Shown one piece after another: positions 22,213 to 30,556 of a stretch of DNA of 49,103 nucleotides. This stretch comes from Pseudomonadota bacterium (GTDB lineage Bacteria > Myxococcota_A > UBA9042 > GCA-2863065). The stretch covers positions 1-49,103 of the forward strand of contig SXOO01000260.1 in the NCBI GenBank assembly GCA_005776725.1, read 5' to 3'. The position numbers were made by a program, and so were the translations under genes. Each line of letters starts with the position of its first letter. The first letter of the stretch is position 1. The notes beneath the pieces are model-generated. The model was not told the origin of the DNA. It saw only the letters and a program-made list of their open reading frames with translations, and searched no databases.

Positions 22213-24012
22213 TTACTCGCAGCCGAACACCACGTTCACGCCCCCCGCGGCCACCGCCGCGTCGCAAGCTGCGCCGTGGAGTCGCAGGATTCCGGACAGG
22301 GGGTCGAGGGTGTGGCCGTTCTGGCCCGAGGGATCGGCCGGGACCGGGGTCCCGCCCACGGTAACGTTCACCGAAGCGTAGCTGCCCGGCACGGTGACCG
22401 CCGCGGTGCACAGGTCGAGCCCGTCCGCGATGCTCTCGAGCACCGAGCCCAACGCCGAGCCGTCGCCCGCGTCGTAGAAGGGCGTGGGCCCGGCCGAGTC
22501 GGTGCCGCCGGCGACGGCCAGGCTGTTCAAGAACTCCGTCGCTCCGAAGCCGCCCTTGTAGCCCACGACGAACGTGCGGACGCCAAGGCTCTCGAGCTTC
22601 TCCACCTCCTTGCGGACCTCCGCTTCGGTGCACTCGATGAGATCTGCGCACCAGAGACACGTGGCCTCGTCGGTGCAGTTGCAGCCCGTGCAGTCGGCGA
22701 GGCAGGTGTCGGACGGCTTCCCATCGGCGGCCAAGACCACCACCGTGTTGGAAGTCGCCGCGCCCTCCAGGTACTCGCGAGCCGAGCGGAGGGCCTGCCC
22801 CATCGGGGTCGACCCGCCCACGCCCGCCGCGTCCATGGCGGCCACCACGTTCCCGCTGTTGGCCTCGGCCAGGGGGACCTGCGGGGCGGACGGGACCGTG
22901 CAGCCCTTCTGCGCCGGGAACATGAGCAGCCCGGTTCGGGCTGCCCCGGGGAGTCCCCCGAGCACCTCGCCGACCGCCGCCTTCGTCTCGGACCACGCCT
23001 CGAGCATCGAACCCGAGCGGTCCACCACCAGGAGGACGGACGGCGGAACGGACTTCACGGCCAGGTCGAGCTGCTGGGCGACTGCCGCGCAGCTGGCGGC
23101 CGAAGCGACCACCTGGCCCAGCCCGGACGTGACTGGCGCTCCGCCGACCGTTCCGTCATGCGGCACCACGACGCACCGGACCGAGGCGCCCACGCCCACC
23201 GCGGAGGCAAGGAGGCCCGCTGTGGTTTGACCCTGGAGCGTAGTCGGGGCGCCACCGCTCACGCGCTCCCAGGTGATCGAGACCCCTTCCACGTCCGCTG
23301 GATCTGGGTCGTGCCAACCGGACCAGGCGCACTGGAACGCGCCATCGATTGCGACCGAGGCGGGCGAGAGCACTGCGGCCTGGAGCGACGGCGGCGAGTT
23401 CTTCACCGTTGCGTTGTTCTTGCTGAGCACGGGCTCGGTGGACGCCGCCGCGTTGGACGCCACGACCACGCACTGCACCTCGTCGCCCTTGTCGAAGTGG
23501 GCGCTCGTCAAGGAGGCACCCGATTGCCCCGCGACCGGCTGTCCGTTCACGTGCCACGCGTAGGCCAGGGTGACCGGGCCGCCATCGGGATCGACGCTCG
23601 GGCTGACCACGCAATCCACCTGCTCACCCTCCGTGACCGAACCTGGGCTCACGAGCACTCCCGGGCTCGGAGGGGGCGAGCCCGCGCCATCGCTGGGCGG
23701 CTCGTTGGTCACGGCCTCACCGGCGCGCGGCTCATCGCCGCCCGGAGCGGGCGTAGGGGAGGTGGGGCCCTCTGCCCCCGCCGTGTCGTGGTTCGCGTCG
23801 TAGTTCGCGCCGTCCCCCCGCGCAGCGGTCCCACCCGGCTGATCGGGCGGCCCGGACTCCGGGCTAGCGGATGGCCAGAACGCGATGGACTCACCACCGC
23901 CCGCCGGGAGCACCGACTCTTCGGCCCGCGGGGCGCTGCCACATGACGCGACAAGGCCGCTGGCGAGGAGGAGTCCGGCGGCGACGAGGCGAGGGTGAAA
24001 GGCGTTCTTCAC
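22213..24012 (-). CDS. VWA-domain lipoprotein with Ig/PKD-like modules
   Basis: A 599-residue protein. GTG 24012 has AGGAG six bases upstream; the longer frame up to 24096 lacks a ribosome site and overlaps the regulatory region. The lipobox LVASC places the lipidated Cys at residue 24. A low-complexity Pro/Gly/Ser linker spans to about residue 125, followed by two beta-sandwich modules with the pattern VTLAYAWHVNGQPVAGQSG and then a VWA domain with VLLVVDRSGSM (metal site DxSxS). A Cys cluster (CLADCTGCNCTDEATCLWCA) sits inside the VWA region. It is probably a surface lipoprotein, possibly an adhesin. It diverges from a LysR-type regulator gene that may control it. Nothing links it to a known system. 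Confidence 0.85.
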   Translation of the reverse strand: MKNAFHPRLVAAGLLLASGLVASCGSAPRAEESVLPAGGGESIAFWPSASPESGPPDQPGGTAARGDGANYDANHDTAGAEGPTSPTPAPGGDEPRAGEAVTNEPPSDGAGSPPPSPGVLVSPGSVTEGEQVDCVVSPSVDPDGGPVTLAYAWHVNGQPVAGQSGASLTSAHFDKGDEVQCVVVASNAAASTEPVLSKNNATVKNSPPSLQAAVLSPASVAIDGAFQCAWSGWHDPDPADVEGVSITWERVSGGAPTTLQGQTTAGLLASAVGVGASVRCVVVPHDGTVGGAPVTSGLGQVVASAASCAAVAQQLDLAVKSVPPSVLLVVDRSGSMLEAWSETKAAVGEVLGGLPGAARTGLLMFPAQKGCTVPSAPQVPLAEANSGNVVAAMDAAGVGGSTPMGQALRSAREYLEGAATSNTVVVLAADGKPSDTCLADCTGCNCTDEATCLWCADLIECTEAEVRKEVEKLESLGVRTFVVGYKGGFGATEFLNSLAVAGGTDSAGPTPFYDAGDGSALGSVLESIADGLDLCTAAVTVPGSYASVNVTVGGTPVPADPSGQNGHTLDPLSGILRLHGAACDAAVAAGGVNVVFGCE

Positions 24013-24061
24013 GGAGATCTCCTGGCGCGGGGTTGCCTGAGTCTCGCGCCTAGCTGTGATG

Positions 24062-24077
24062 CAATTCAACTGAATTG
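24062..24077. promoter_or_regulatory. Inverted repeat, candidate operator of the LysR-type regulator
   Basis: CAATTCA-AC-TGAATTG is a perfect palindrome with seven-base arms, AT-rich in a very GC-rich background. It lies between the divergent VWA lipoprotein and LysR genes and overlaps the -35 element of the lysR promoter. LysR-type regulators usually bind such dyads and repress their own gene, so it is a good candidate for autoregulation and for control of the divergent gene. Confidence 0.55.
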
Positions 24078-24103
24078 GATGGAACTGAAGGTTCAACTAT
24101 ACT
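24075..24103 (+). promoter_or_regulatory. Likely promoter of the lysR-type gene, leaderless transcript
   Basis: TTGGAT (24075-24080) and TATACT (24098-24103) are 17 bases apart; the -10 matches five of six consensus bases. The expected transcription start (about 24110) falls within two or three bases of ATG 24112, and no ribosome-binding sequence fits before that ATG. The message is therefore probably leaderless. Confidence 0.5.
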
Positions 24104-24111
24104 GAAGCACA

Positions 24112-25005
24112 ATGGACTTCACGCTCGATCAGCTGGGTGCCCTCGAAGCGATCGCGCGCACCGGGTCGTTCGCTCGCGCGGCAACTGAGCTGCGCCGCGT
24201 CCCGTCTGCGATCACCCACACGGTCACGACGCTCGAGGCCGCCCTGGGTGTGGCGCTGTTCGACCGAGAGAAGCGCCCGCGGCTCACCCGCGACGGTGAG
24301 CATGTCGTCGAGCTCGCCCGAGGGGTCCTCGAGAGGGCGCGTGCACTCGAACGCGCGGCCGGCGTCCTCTCCACGGGCTGGGAGTCCGAGCTGCGCGTGG
24401 TGGTGGACGGCTCGCTGCCGATGGACCCCCTCATGACCTGCCTGCGGCGCTTCGCGGACCCCTCGGTTCCGACCGTGCTGCGGGTCGACGTGGAGTACCA
24501 GGACGGCGTGATGGAGCGGTTTCGTTCGGGGGCCGACGTTGCCCTGCTCCATGGGCTCGACTTCGACGGTGACGAGCGTGGCTTGCAGCTCCGGGCACTC
24601 CCCCCGCTGGAGATGTTGCTCATTGCCAGTGCGGATCACCCGCTGGCTCGCGCCGCTGTGACGGAGGCGTCGCGGGCTGAGCACGCCGAGCTCATCGTGC
24701 GCGACTCCTCGACGCGGTTCGAGTCCCGCTCACGACCGTCGTTCATCGGCAGCAGAAACGTCGTCTACCTCTCGGACTTCCACTCGAAGCGGCTCGCACT
24801 GCTCGCGGGCGCCGGCTATGGCTGGATCCCCGGCCACCTGGTGGCCGACGTGTTGGCGTCCGGCGCCCTCGTCGTCCTCGAGGCGTCCCCCTCGCGCTGG
24901 ACCTACCAGCCGCAGCTCGCCACCCGAGAGGGGCAAGGCCTCGGTCGGGGCGCGCAGCTCTTTGTGGATACTCTGCTCGCGGCCGCGGATGCGCCGGAAG
25001 GGTAG
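24112..25005 (+). CDS. LysR-family transcriptional regulator
   Basis: A 297-residue protein of normal LysR length. The winged helix-turn-helix is at residues 1-60 (LDQLGALEAIARTGSFARAA, then LGVALFDREKRPRLTRDG), which fixes the start at ATG 24112. The effector-binding domain covers about residues 90-290 (LRVVVDGSLPMDPL, GADVALLHGLDFDGD, LALLAGAGYGWIPGHLV). Such regulators bind a small molecule and usually control a divergent gene and themselves. The divergent neighbour is a VWA surface lipoprotein rather than an enzyme, which is unusual. The effector cannot be inferred. Confidence 0.95.
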   Translation: MDFTLDQLGALEAIARTGSFARAATELRRVPSAITHTVTTLEAALGVALFDREKRPRLTRDGEHVVELARGVLERARALERAAGVLSTGWESELRVVVDGSLPMDPLMTCLRRFADPSVPTVLRVDVEYQDGVMERFRSGADVALLHGLDFDGDERGLQLRALPPLEMLLIASADHPLARAAVTEASRAEHAELIVRDSSTRFESRSRPSFIGSRNVVYLSDFHSKRLALLAGAGYGWIPGHLVADVLASGALVVLEASPSRWTYQPQLATREGQGLGRGAQLFVDTLLAAADAPEG

Positions 25006-25046
25006 CGCTCTGGAATACAGGCGCAGGGATGACTACACTCACGTCA

Positions 25047-25060
25047 CCGGCCTCGGCCGG
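25047..25060. terminator. Short GC hairpin after the lysR-type gene
   Basis: CCGGC-CTCG-GCCGG forms a five-pair stem with a four-base loop, 42 bases after the lysR stop and 25 bases before the next start. There is no T-tract, so it may be an attenuating hairpin or chance in GC-rich DNA. Confidence 0.22.
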
Positions 25061-25084
25061 CATCCGCGTTGTGCCGAGGTCTTC

Positions 25085-27439
25085 ATGCGCCGTCTTGTCG
25101 CCGTCTTCCTGTTGCTAACCCCGGTCGCGCTCGCCGCGCCCGACCTGTCGGTGAAGATCGCGTCGGCCACCCTGGTGCCGGGCACCACGTCCGTGCAGTT
25201 CATCGTCACCGTGACGAACGCCTCGAACGAGACGGCGAACATGGAGAACACGGGCTACGGGCCGATCGACGTGCTCTTCTTCGCGAACGAGCCGTCACAG
25301 CCCATCCCATCGAGCAACACGACGGACTTCATCTGCCAGCCGGCGTACTGCGCAGACGCGCTGCCGCCCGTGATGGCCGCCCAGGAGTCGCGACAGTTCG
25401 TGTTCAAGGTGGATTACGAGGTTCCCGGCAACTATGCGGCTTGGGTCGTGGTCGACTCGGTGGCCCTCGTGCCGGGGCTCTCCGCGTGGCCGGAGATCAC
25501 CAAGATGAACAACGTGGCGGGCCCCACGCTCGTCACTGTCCCAGACGTGGCTGACCCGGATTCGTCCGATCTGGTGATCACCGCCCTGCAGGCCGCCGTG
25601 GCTGGGGTGAACGTGAAGTACACCGCCACGGTATCGAATCAGGGCGCGGTGGCGTCGAAGAGCGGGCCGAAGCTCGATATCGTGACGAACGCGCCCGGCG
25701 GGGTCTGTCCGCCACCGGGATGGTCCGACCCGGAGCCGACGCCGTTCGGAGATATCTTCCTGGATGTGCCGGCGCTCCCACCGGGTGGCAGCCACAACTT
25801 CGAGAAGATCGTCAAGCTCAGCCCGGGCACTCACCTGGGCTGCGCCGCGGTCGATCTCGACCGCCTCGAGGCCGAGTCAGACGAGACGAACAACTGGCGC
25901 GGGCCGGTCACGGCGGTTGTGACGGACAGCGGACCGCTCGACTGTGCGGACTTGGACGTCTCGCTGTTTCAGGTGGGCGTCGTCGCGGACGAGGTCACCT
26001 TCGAGGTGCGGGTGAAGAACCTGGGCGGCGTGGCCTCCTCCCCTGTGGCCGTGGATCTCTTCCGAAACGCGCTGTCTACCCCGGTCGCGGAGCAGACCGC
26101 GGACCACGTCTTCACGCTCTCGGCTCTCGCCCCAGGCGAGGAGAAGGTGCTCACGCACGTGTGGTCGGCCGCCAGCAATGCGCAGCGGACCGCGTGGGTG
26201 TGGATCGACTCCGACGTCACCACCTTCGAGTGCGACACGGCCAACAACCTCGAGGGACCCTTCCCGTACGTAGTGGACAAGGCCCCGGAGCGCCCCGACC
26301 TGGTGGTCGAGCAGCTGCACTGGGCCCCGAAGGCCAACGCCCTCTGCTACGACGTCACCGTCCGGAACGCCGGCGTGAAGGCCTCGCCCGAGTTCACGGT
26401 CGACATGTTCTATTCGCTCGAGACGGCGCCGGCGATCGACGCGGACCTCTCGGGGATCCCGGGGGGCTACCTCACGGCGCCCGCGCTGGAGCCCGGCGCG
26501 ACCACGAGCGTGGAGTTCTGCTGGGACACGCCCACCGCGGGCGATCACAAGGTCTGGGCGGCGCTGGACTTCCTTGCGCTCGTGGAAGAGTCCGACGAGA
26601 CCAACAACATCTACGGCCCCGTGGTCACCACCTTCGTGCCGCTGGTGACGGCGGGGCCCGACCTCGTCCTCATGGAGTTCCGCGGCCAGGTGCGCTGCAA
26701 CCTCGTCGACTACATCGCCTTGGTTTGCAACCGCGGCGACACGGACGCGCAGCGCTTCGCCGTGGACATCTACTTCGACGCCAACGACAACCCGGGATAT
26801 CTGGGGACCAAGTACGGACCGGGCGACGAGACCGTTTTCTACGGCAGCCTCGACGGTGCACCGGGGCTGGTGGCCGGCGAGTGCCTCGACGTGATCCTGC
26901 GGCGGGAGGGCACCCCCTCGGGCGTCTATCAGTCGTGGCTGGTGGTCGACACCAACCTCGAGGTCCCCGAGGAGACCCCGACCAACCCCCTGGGCGAGGG
27001 CAACAACATCGGGCGCGTGACCGTGGCGGTGGACTCCGAGGGGTGCGCGTGCGCGGTCAACACTCTCATCACCGAGCTCTGCTTGTGCGGGGAGGACACC
27101 GTGGAGTCCGGTTACTGCTGCAACGGCGAGTGGCAGACCGAGGCGTTCGAGGTGTGCGTCCCCGATGACGGCATCGGCGACGACGGCGGCCAGTCCGGCG
27201 ATGACGGCGGCGGCGGCACGGTGGATGGCGGCGGTGGCGAGGTGGTTGGCGCGGACGGCTCCAGCGGCAGCTTCCAGACGCTGGACTCCCTGGCGGGCCT
27301 CGACGAGCAGCCGGGCGACGGATGTGTGCACGGGCGTCGCGGCGGGAGTAACGGCCTGTTCCTCGGAGCAGCCCTGCTGCTTCTGGGACTGGGCCGCCGC
27401 TTCCTGGGGCGCTCGAGCGCGAAGTCCCTCACGCGCTGA
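25085..27439 (+). CDS. Secreted CARDB-repeat surface protein with MYXO-CTERM-like tail
   Basis: A 784-residue protein starting at ATG 25085 with GAGG upstream. A signal peptide covers about residues 1-19 (TPVALAAPD). Five CARDB-type beta-sandwich modules follow, each opening with a D-L-x-[VI] strand (DLSVKIASATLVPG, DLVITALQAAVAG, DLDVSLFQVGVV, DLVVEQLHWAPK, DLVLMEFRGQV). The first four close near a D-E-x-N-N or similar NN-GP motif. A Cys-rich segment (CACAVNTLITELCLCG) and an Asp/Gly-rich low-complexity stretch lead to a C-terminal GDGC, a hydrophobic helix and Arg residues (LGLGRRFLGR). That tail resembles the MYXO-CTERM signal that anchors proteins at the myxobacterial surface. It is probably a cell-surface structural or adhesive protein, and the next gene starts two bases after its stop. 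Confidence 0.87.
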   Translation: MRRLVAVFLLLTPVALAAPDLSVKIASATLVPGTTSVQFIVTVTNASNETANMENTGYGPIDVLFFANEPSQPIPSSNTTDFICQPAYCADALPPVMAAQESRQFVFKVDYEVPGNYAAWVVVDSVALVPGLSAWPEITKMNNVAGPTLVTVPDVADPDSSDLVITALQAAVAGVNVKYTATVSNQGAVASKSGPKLDIVTNAPGGVCPPPGWSDPEPTPFGDIFLDVPALPPGGSHNFEKIVKLSPGTHLGCAAVDLDRLEAESDETNNWRGPVTAVVTDSGPLDCADLDVSLFQVGVVADEVTFEVRVKNLGGVASSPVAVDLFRNALSTPVAEQTADHVFTLSALAPGEEKVLTHVWSAASNAQRTAWVWIDSDVTTFECDTANNLEGPFPYVVDKAPERPDLVVEQLHWAPKANALCYDVTVRNAGVKASPEFTVDMFYSLETAPAIDADLSGIPGGYLTAPALEPGATTSVEFCWDTPTAGDHKVWAALDFLALVEESDETNNIYGPVVTTFVPLVTAGPDLVLMEFRGQVRCNLVDYIALVCNRGDTDAQRFAVDIYFDANDNPGYLGTKYGPGDETVFYGSLDGAPGLVAGECLDVILRREGTPSGVYQSWLVVDTNLEVPEETPTNPLGEGNNIGRVTVAVDSEGCACAVNTLITELCLCGEDTVESGYCCNGEWQTEAFEVCVPDDGIGDDGGQSGDDGGGGTVDGGGGEVVGADGSSGSFQTLDSLAGLDEQPGDGCVHGRRGGSNGLFLGAALLLLGLGRRFLGRSSAKSLTR

Positions 27440-27441
27440 GC

Positions 27442-29070
27442 GTGCTGGAGCTGGGCCTCAGCTTTGGGGGCCTCAGCCTCGTCATGTGGGCCGCCGGGCG
27501 CGGTCCTGCCCGCGGCGAGGCCGGTCAGCCCGCACTCCCCTCGGCGCTCGCCGTCGTAGGGCTCGTGGTGCTCACCGCGGCGATGGCCGGGGACGCTCCG
27601 CTCGATGAGGACGACTGGTACATGCTGGGCGCCGCCCGGTGGCTCGGACAGCACTTCGAGCTCTGGCCCCTCTTCACCGAGTTCACGAATCCGCGGGAGC
27701 CGGTGTTCCGCCCGCTCAACTTCCTCTGGTTCGGCGCGCTCTTTGCGCTCCTGGGCACCAAGTGGTGGGCCTGGCATCTGGTCTCGACGCTGCTCCAGCT
27801 GGCGATCGCGGGGGTCACGGTTGGCCTCGGACGGCGCCTCGGCCTCGCCGCGACGGGTGCGCAGCTCGCCGGCGCCCTCATGCTGGTGCACCCGGCGCTC
27901 GTCGAGTCGGTGGTGTGGATCAACGCGCAGGAGACCCAGCTCCTGGTCCTTCTGTGCCTGCTGGCCGTGCGCGCCGGCTTGTCCGACCGTTGGCTAGCGG
28001 CTGCCCTTCTTGCATTGGCGGCGGTGCACGTGAAGGAGCAGGGCGCCATGGTCCCGGCGCTGATCGCGCTCGCTCGCGCCGTCGCTGCGCCACCGGTCGC
28101 GGGCACCCGTGTCGTTCAGTGGGGCGCCCGCACCGTGGGATGGCCGGGCCTCGCCGCGGGGCTAGCGGTCCTCGCCGCCCTGATCTACCGCCGCATGGTC
28201 CTCCACGAACCGGACAACGCCGAGCACGCGGTCTACTTGCAGCACTTTCTGGACGCCACCCTGGGCGAGCGCCTCGAGGGCGCTCTCGTGGTGCTCTCCA
28301 CGCTGTGGCTGCCTACCTTCGGCGGTCTCGGTCCGCCAGGGCTGTCCTCGGCTGTGGCCGTAGGGCTCTCCGTGCTCCTGGCGATGGCCGCGCGGTCCGT
28401 CCCGCGCCGCGAGGCCGGCCTCGTCCTCGCGGTCGCCGCAGCGTGGGCGCTCCTCGCGACCCTGCCGGCGCTGTCGGACGTGGATCGACCTGCGCTGGTC
28501 GAGCCCCCGGGTGTGACTCCCAGCGCGAATCTCAGACACTTGCTCTTGGCCGTTGTCGGACCCGCCTTGGCGGTTGGGCGGCTCATGGAGGGCGCTTCCG
28601 CGCTGCTCCGTGGGGGCTTGGTTGTCGGCTCCGCGGCGCTGCTGGCCCTCAATACGTCGCCCTATGAGCGCATAGCCCAGCGCCTTGACGCCGGCCTCGA
28701 GACGCTCCGTGCGGCCCCCATCGGCCCCGAGGTCGGTGTTCGCTTCGTGGAGCCCCGTGATACGATCGCCGCCGCGCTGCGTTATGGCCCCTGGGCGGAT
28801 CCTGAGCTCCCGCGCGTACCCGTGCTCGTCGGCGAGCCCCGTTGCGGTTGCGCAATGCCGCCGCCGCCGCCCGTGCCCGCCGCTGAAGCCACGGGAAGGA
28901 CCTCGAGAATTCGTGCGTTCAGCGAGGCCTTCTATTCGGTGCACGCGTCCGCGTCGGCTATCCTGCCGGTGGGCGGGGAGTGCCGTTGCCCCCGATGGCG
29001 CGCCGACGCGCGCTTCGTTCGATTGGTCGGCCCCGAAGCTGGGCCCTTCACCCTGGTGCCGGACCGCTGA
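27442..29070 (+). CDS. Polytopic membrane protein, GT-C glycosyltransferase-like
   Basis: A 542-residue protein starting at GTG 27442, two bases after the preceding stop, so translation is probably coupled. About ten hydrophobic helices are visible. The first large loop contains DEDDWYMLGAARWLGQHF and later FRPLNFLWF, and a second loop carries HPALVESVVWINAQETQLL. An acidic pair after the first helix, followed by the WxNxQE region, is typical of GT-C and PMT-type glycosyltransferases that use lipid-linked sugars. The C-terminal 130 residues are soluble and probably periplasmic, with a short Cys motif (CGCAMPPPP). Linkage to the CARDB surface protein suggests that it may glycosylate it or another exported protein; this is inference. 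Confidence 0.75.
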   Translation: MLELGLSFGGLSLVMWAAGRGPARGEAGQPALPSALAVVGLVVLTAAMAGDAPLDEDDWYMLGAARWLGQHFELWPLFTEFTNPREPVFRPLNFLWFGALFALLGTKWWAWHLVSTLLQLAIAGVTVGLGRRLGLAATGAQLAGALMLVHPALVESVVWINAQETQLLVLLCLLAVRAGLSDRWLAAALLALAAVHVKEQGAMVPALIALARAVAAPPVAGTRVVQWGARTVGWPGLAAGLAVLAALIYRRMVLHEPDNAEHAVYLQHFLDATLGERLEGALVVLSTLWLPTFGGLGPPGLSSAVAVGLSVLLAMAARSVPRREAGLVLAVAAAWALLATLPALSDVDRPALVEPPGVTPSANLRHLLLAVVGPALAVGRLMEGASALLRGGLVVGSAALLALNTSPYERIAQRLDAGLETLRAAPIGPEVGVRFVEPRDTIAAALRYGPWADPELPRVPVLVGEPRCGCAMPPPPPVPAAEATGRTSRIRAFSEAFYSVHASASAILPVGGECRCPRWRADARFVRLVGPEAGPFTLVPDR

Positions 29071-29098
29071 TCCCGAAGGGTGCGGCCGCCGAGAGTCG

Positions 29099-29578
29099 AT
29101 GGAGCCCTCGATGCTCTTCTTCCGTTTCCGCCGCACAACCCCCGTCGCGAAGCTCACGGTGGGTCAGCCCGCTATCGTGGAGGGGAAGGTGGTCGCCAAG
29201 ACCTGGGTGACGCTCCCCTATGCGGAGCAAAAGGGGGTCTTCTACGCGCTGACGCAGTCCACATTCCGGCTCTCCGAGCGGGGAGGGCGCCGCCTTTGGC
29301 TCGTCGAGTCGTTCGACCAGCAGCAGTCGGGCTTCTGGGTGGAGGACGGCACTGGACGCCTCTACGTCCCGATCCAGCCGCGGCACTTCAACGTGCGTGG
29401 CGGCGTCATGCTTCAAGGCGACGTGTCGCCCACCCGGAGGTGGAGCGCTCAGCTGATCAAGGAGGGGGACCGGATCCGGGTTTACGGCACGCCGGACAAG
29501 CCGAGCGGGAAGGAGCCCAAGGAGAATTTGGCGCTTCGCCCGTCGCCGGAGCAGGCAATTCAGGTGCTTATCCACTGA
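29099..29578 (+). CDS. Small hypothetical protein with a GIDE-like/OB-like beta domain
   Basis: A 159-residue protein starting at ATG 29099; an ATG at 29111 is also possible. There is no signal peptide or clear helix. The sequence is beta-rich: VGQPAIVEGKVVAKTWVTLP, then a WLVESFDQQQSGFWVEDGTG strand pair and IKEGDRIRVYGTPDKPSGKE. The order resembles the GIDE domain (seen in eukaryotic MULAN and in bacterial proteins), in which a CVYYR-like strand precedes an F-x-V-x-D-x-T-G strand and an E-G-D-x-V-x-V-x-G strand. The function is unknown. It follows the GT-C-like gene by 28 bases and is probably part of the same transcript. Confidence 0.7.
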   Translation: MEPSMLFFRFRRTTPVAKLTVGQPAIVEGKVVAKTWVTLPYAEQKGVFYALTQSTFRLSERGGRRLWLVESFDQQQSGFWVEDGTGRLYVPIQPRHFNVRGGVMLQGDVSPTRRWSAQLIKEGDRIRVYGTPDKPSGKEPKENLALRPSPEQAIQVLIH

Positions 29579-29628
29579 TTGCGTGGGCGTCGCTTGCCCG
29601 GGGCACCCTGGTGTGAAATCGTCGGCGT

Positions 29629-30441
29629 ATGGAGGTTCGACTCTTCGGCGCTAGTGGGACTTCGGTCCCCGTTCTCGGCCAGGGCACCTGGCAGATCCAA
29701 TCGAGTGATGTCGTGGTTCGGACGCTGCAACGCGGCGTCGACCTCGGCATGACCCACATCGACACGGCGGAGCTCTACACGGGCGCCGAGGAGGTCGTCG
29801 GCCGCGCCATCCGCGGGAGGCGCGACGATGTCTTCCTCGTCAGCAAGGTGATGCCCAAGAACGCCTCCCGAAGGGGAGTCGTGGCGGCCTGCGAGCGCAG
29901 CCTCAAGAAGCTCGGCACAGACTCCCTCGACTGCTTTCTGCTGCATTGGAGCGACGGCTCACACCCCATCGCCGACACGATGCTGGGCATGCGAGACCTG
30001 TTGTGGCAGGGCAAGGTGCGCAACGTCGGGGTGTCCAACTTCGACGTTGGGCAGCTCGAGGAGGCCGCAGCCGCCCTCGACGAGTACGAGCTGGTCTGCA
30101 ATCAGGTCCGTTACAACCTCATCGATCGCAGCATCGAGGACGAGGTCATCGGCTGGTGTGAGGCACGTGGCGTGGCCGTCGTGGGGTACTCCCCGTTCGA
30201 GGGGCTGGCGGACTACTCGGCGGCGCAACGCGCGGCGCTCGAGACCGTGGGCGCTCGATACGAGAAGACCGTCCGGCAGGTGATTCTGCGGTATCTCACC
30301 CGGTCGTCGAGCCTCTTCGCGATCCCCAAGGCGTCGTCGCTCGCTCACGTGGAGGAGAACGCCGGGGGAGAGGGCTTCGAGCTCACCGCCGACGACCTCG
30401 CGGTCATCGAGGCGGCGTTTCCCGCTGGGAGCGCAGGCTAG
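29629..30441 (+). CDS. Aldo/keto reductase
   Basis: A 270-residue single-domain protein of normal family length. The (beta/alpha)8 barrel signature is complete: THIDTAELY holds Asp45 and Tyr50, LVSKVMPK holds Lys73, and CFLLHWS holds His106, the catalytic tetrad. VGVSNF and the C-terminal AIPKASSLAHVEEN bind the NADP(H) cofactor. It would reduce aldehydes or ketones to alcohols in the cytoplasm. The substrate cannot be told from sequence, though the closest general match is to YakC/YtbE-like bacterial enzymes. It lies alone, 50 bases after the GIDE-like gene. Confidence 0.95.
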   Translation: MEVRLFGASGTSVPVLGQGTWQIQSSDVVVRTLQRGVDLGMTHIDTAELYTGAEEVVGRAIRGRRDDVFLVSKVMPKNASRRGVVAACERSLKKLGTDSLDCFLLHWSDGSHPIADTMLGMRDLLWQGKVRNVGVSNFDVGQLEEAAAALDEYELVCNQVRYNLIDRSIEDEVIGWCEARGVAVVGYSPFEGLADYSAAQRAALETVGARYEKTVRQVILRYLTRSSSLFAIPKASSLAHVEENAGGEGFELTADDLAVIEAAFPAGSAG

Positions 30442-30492
30442 CACCTCCCAAGCGGGCAAGAGGGGCTTCCCTGAGCCGTAAAGCCCAGGTGG

Positions 30493-30510
30493 CGGGCGGG
30501 AGGCCGCCCG
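30493..30510. terminator. GC-rich stem-loop between convergent genes, possible bidirectional terminator
   Basis: CGGGCGG-GAGG-CCGCCCG forms a perfect seven-pair GC stem with a four-base loop. It lies 52 bases after the aldo/keto reductase stop and 47 bases before the end of the converging lipoprotein gene. No T-run follows on either strand, as is common in GC-rich Myxococcota. Confidence 0.4.
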
Positions 30511-30556
30511 AGGCGGGCCCGCGGAGGCGCCAGTCGCCCCCGTGGGCACCCGAAGC

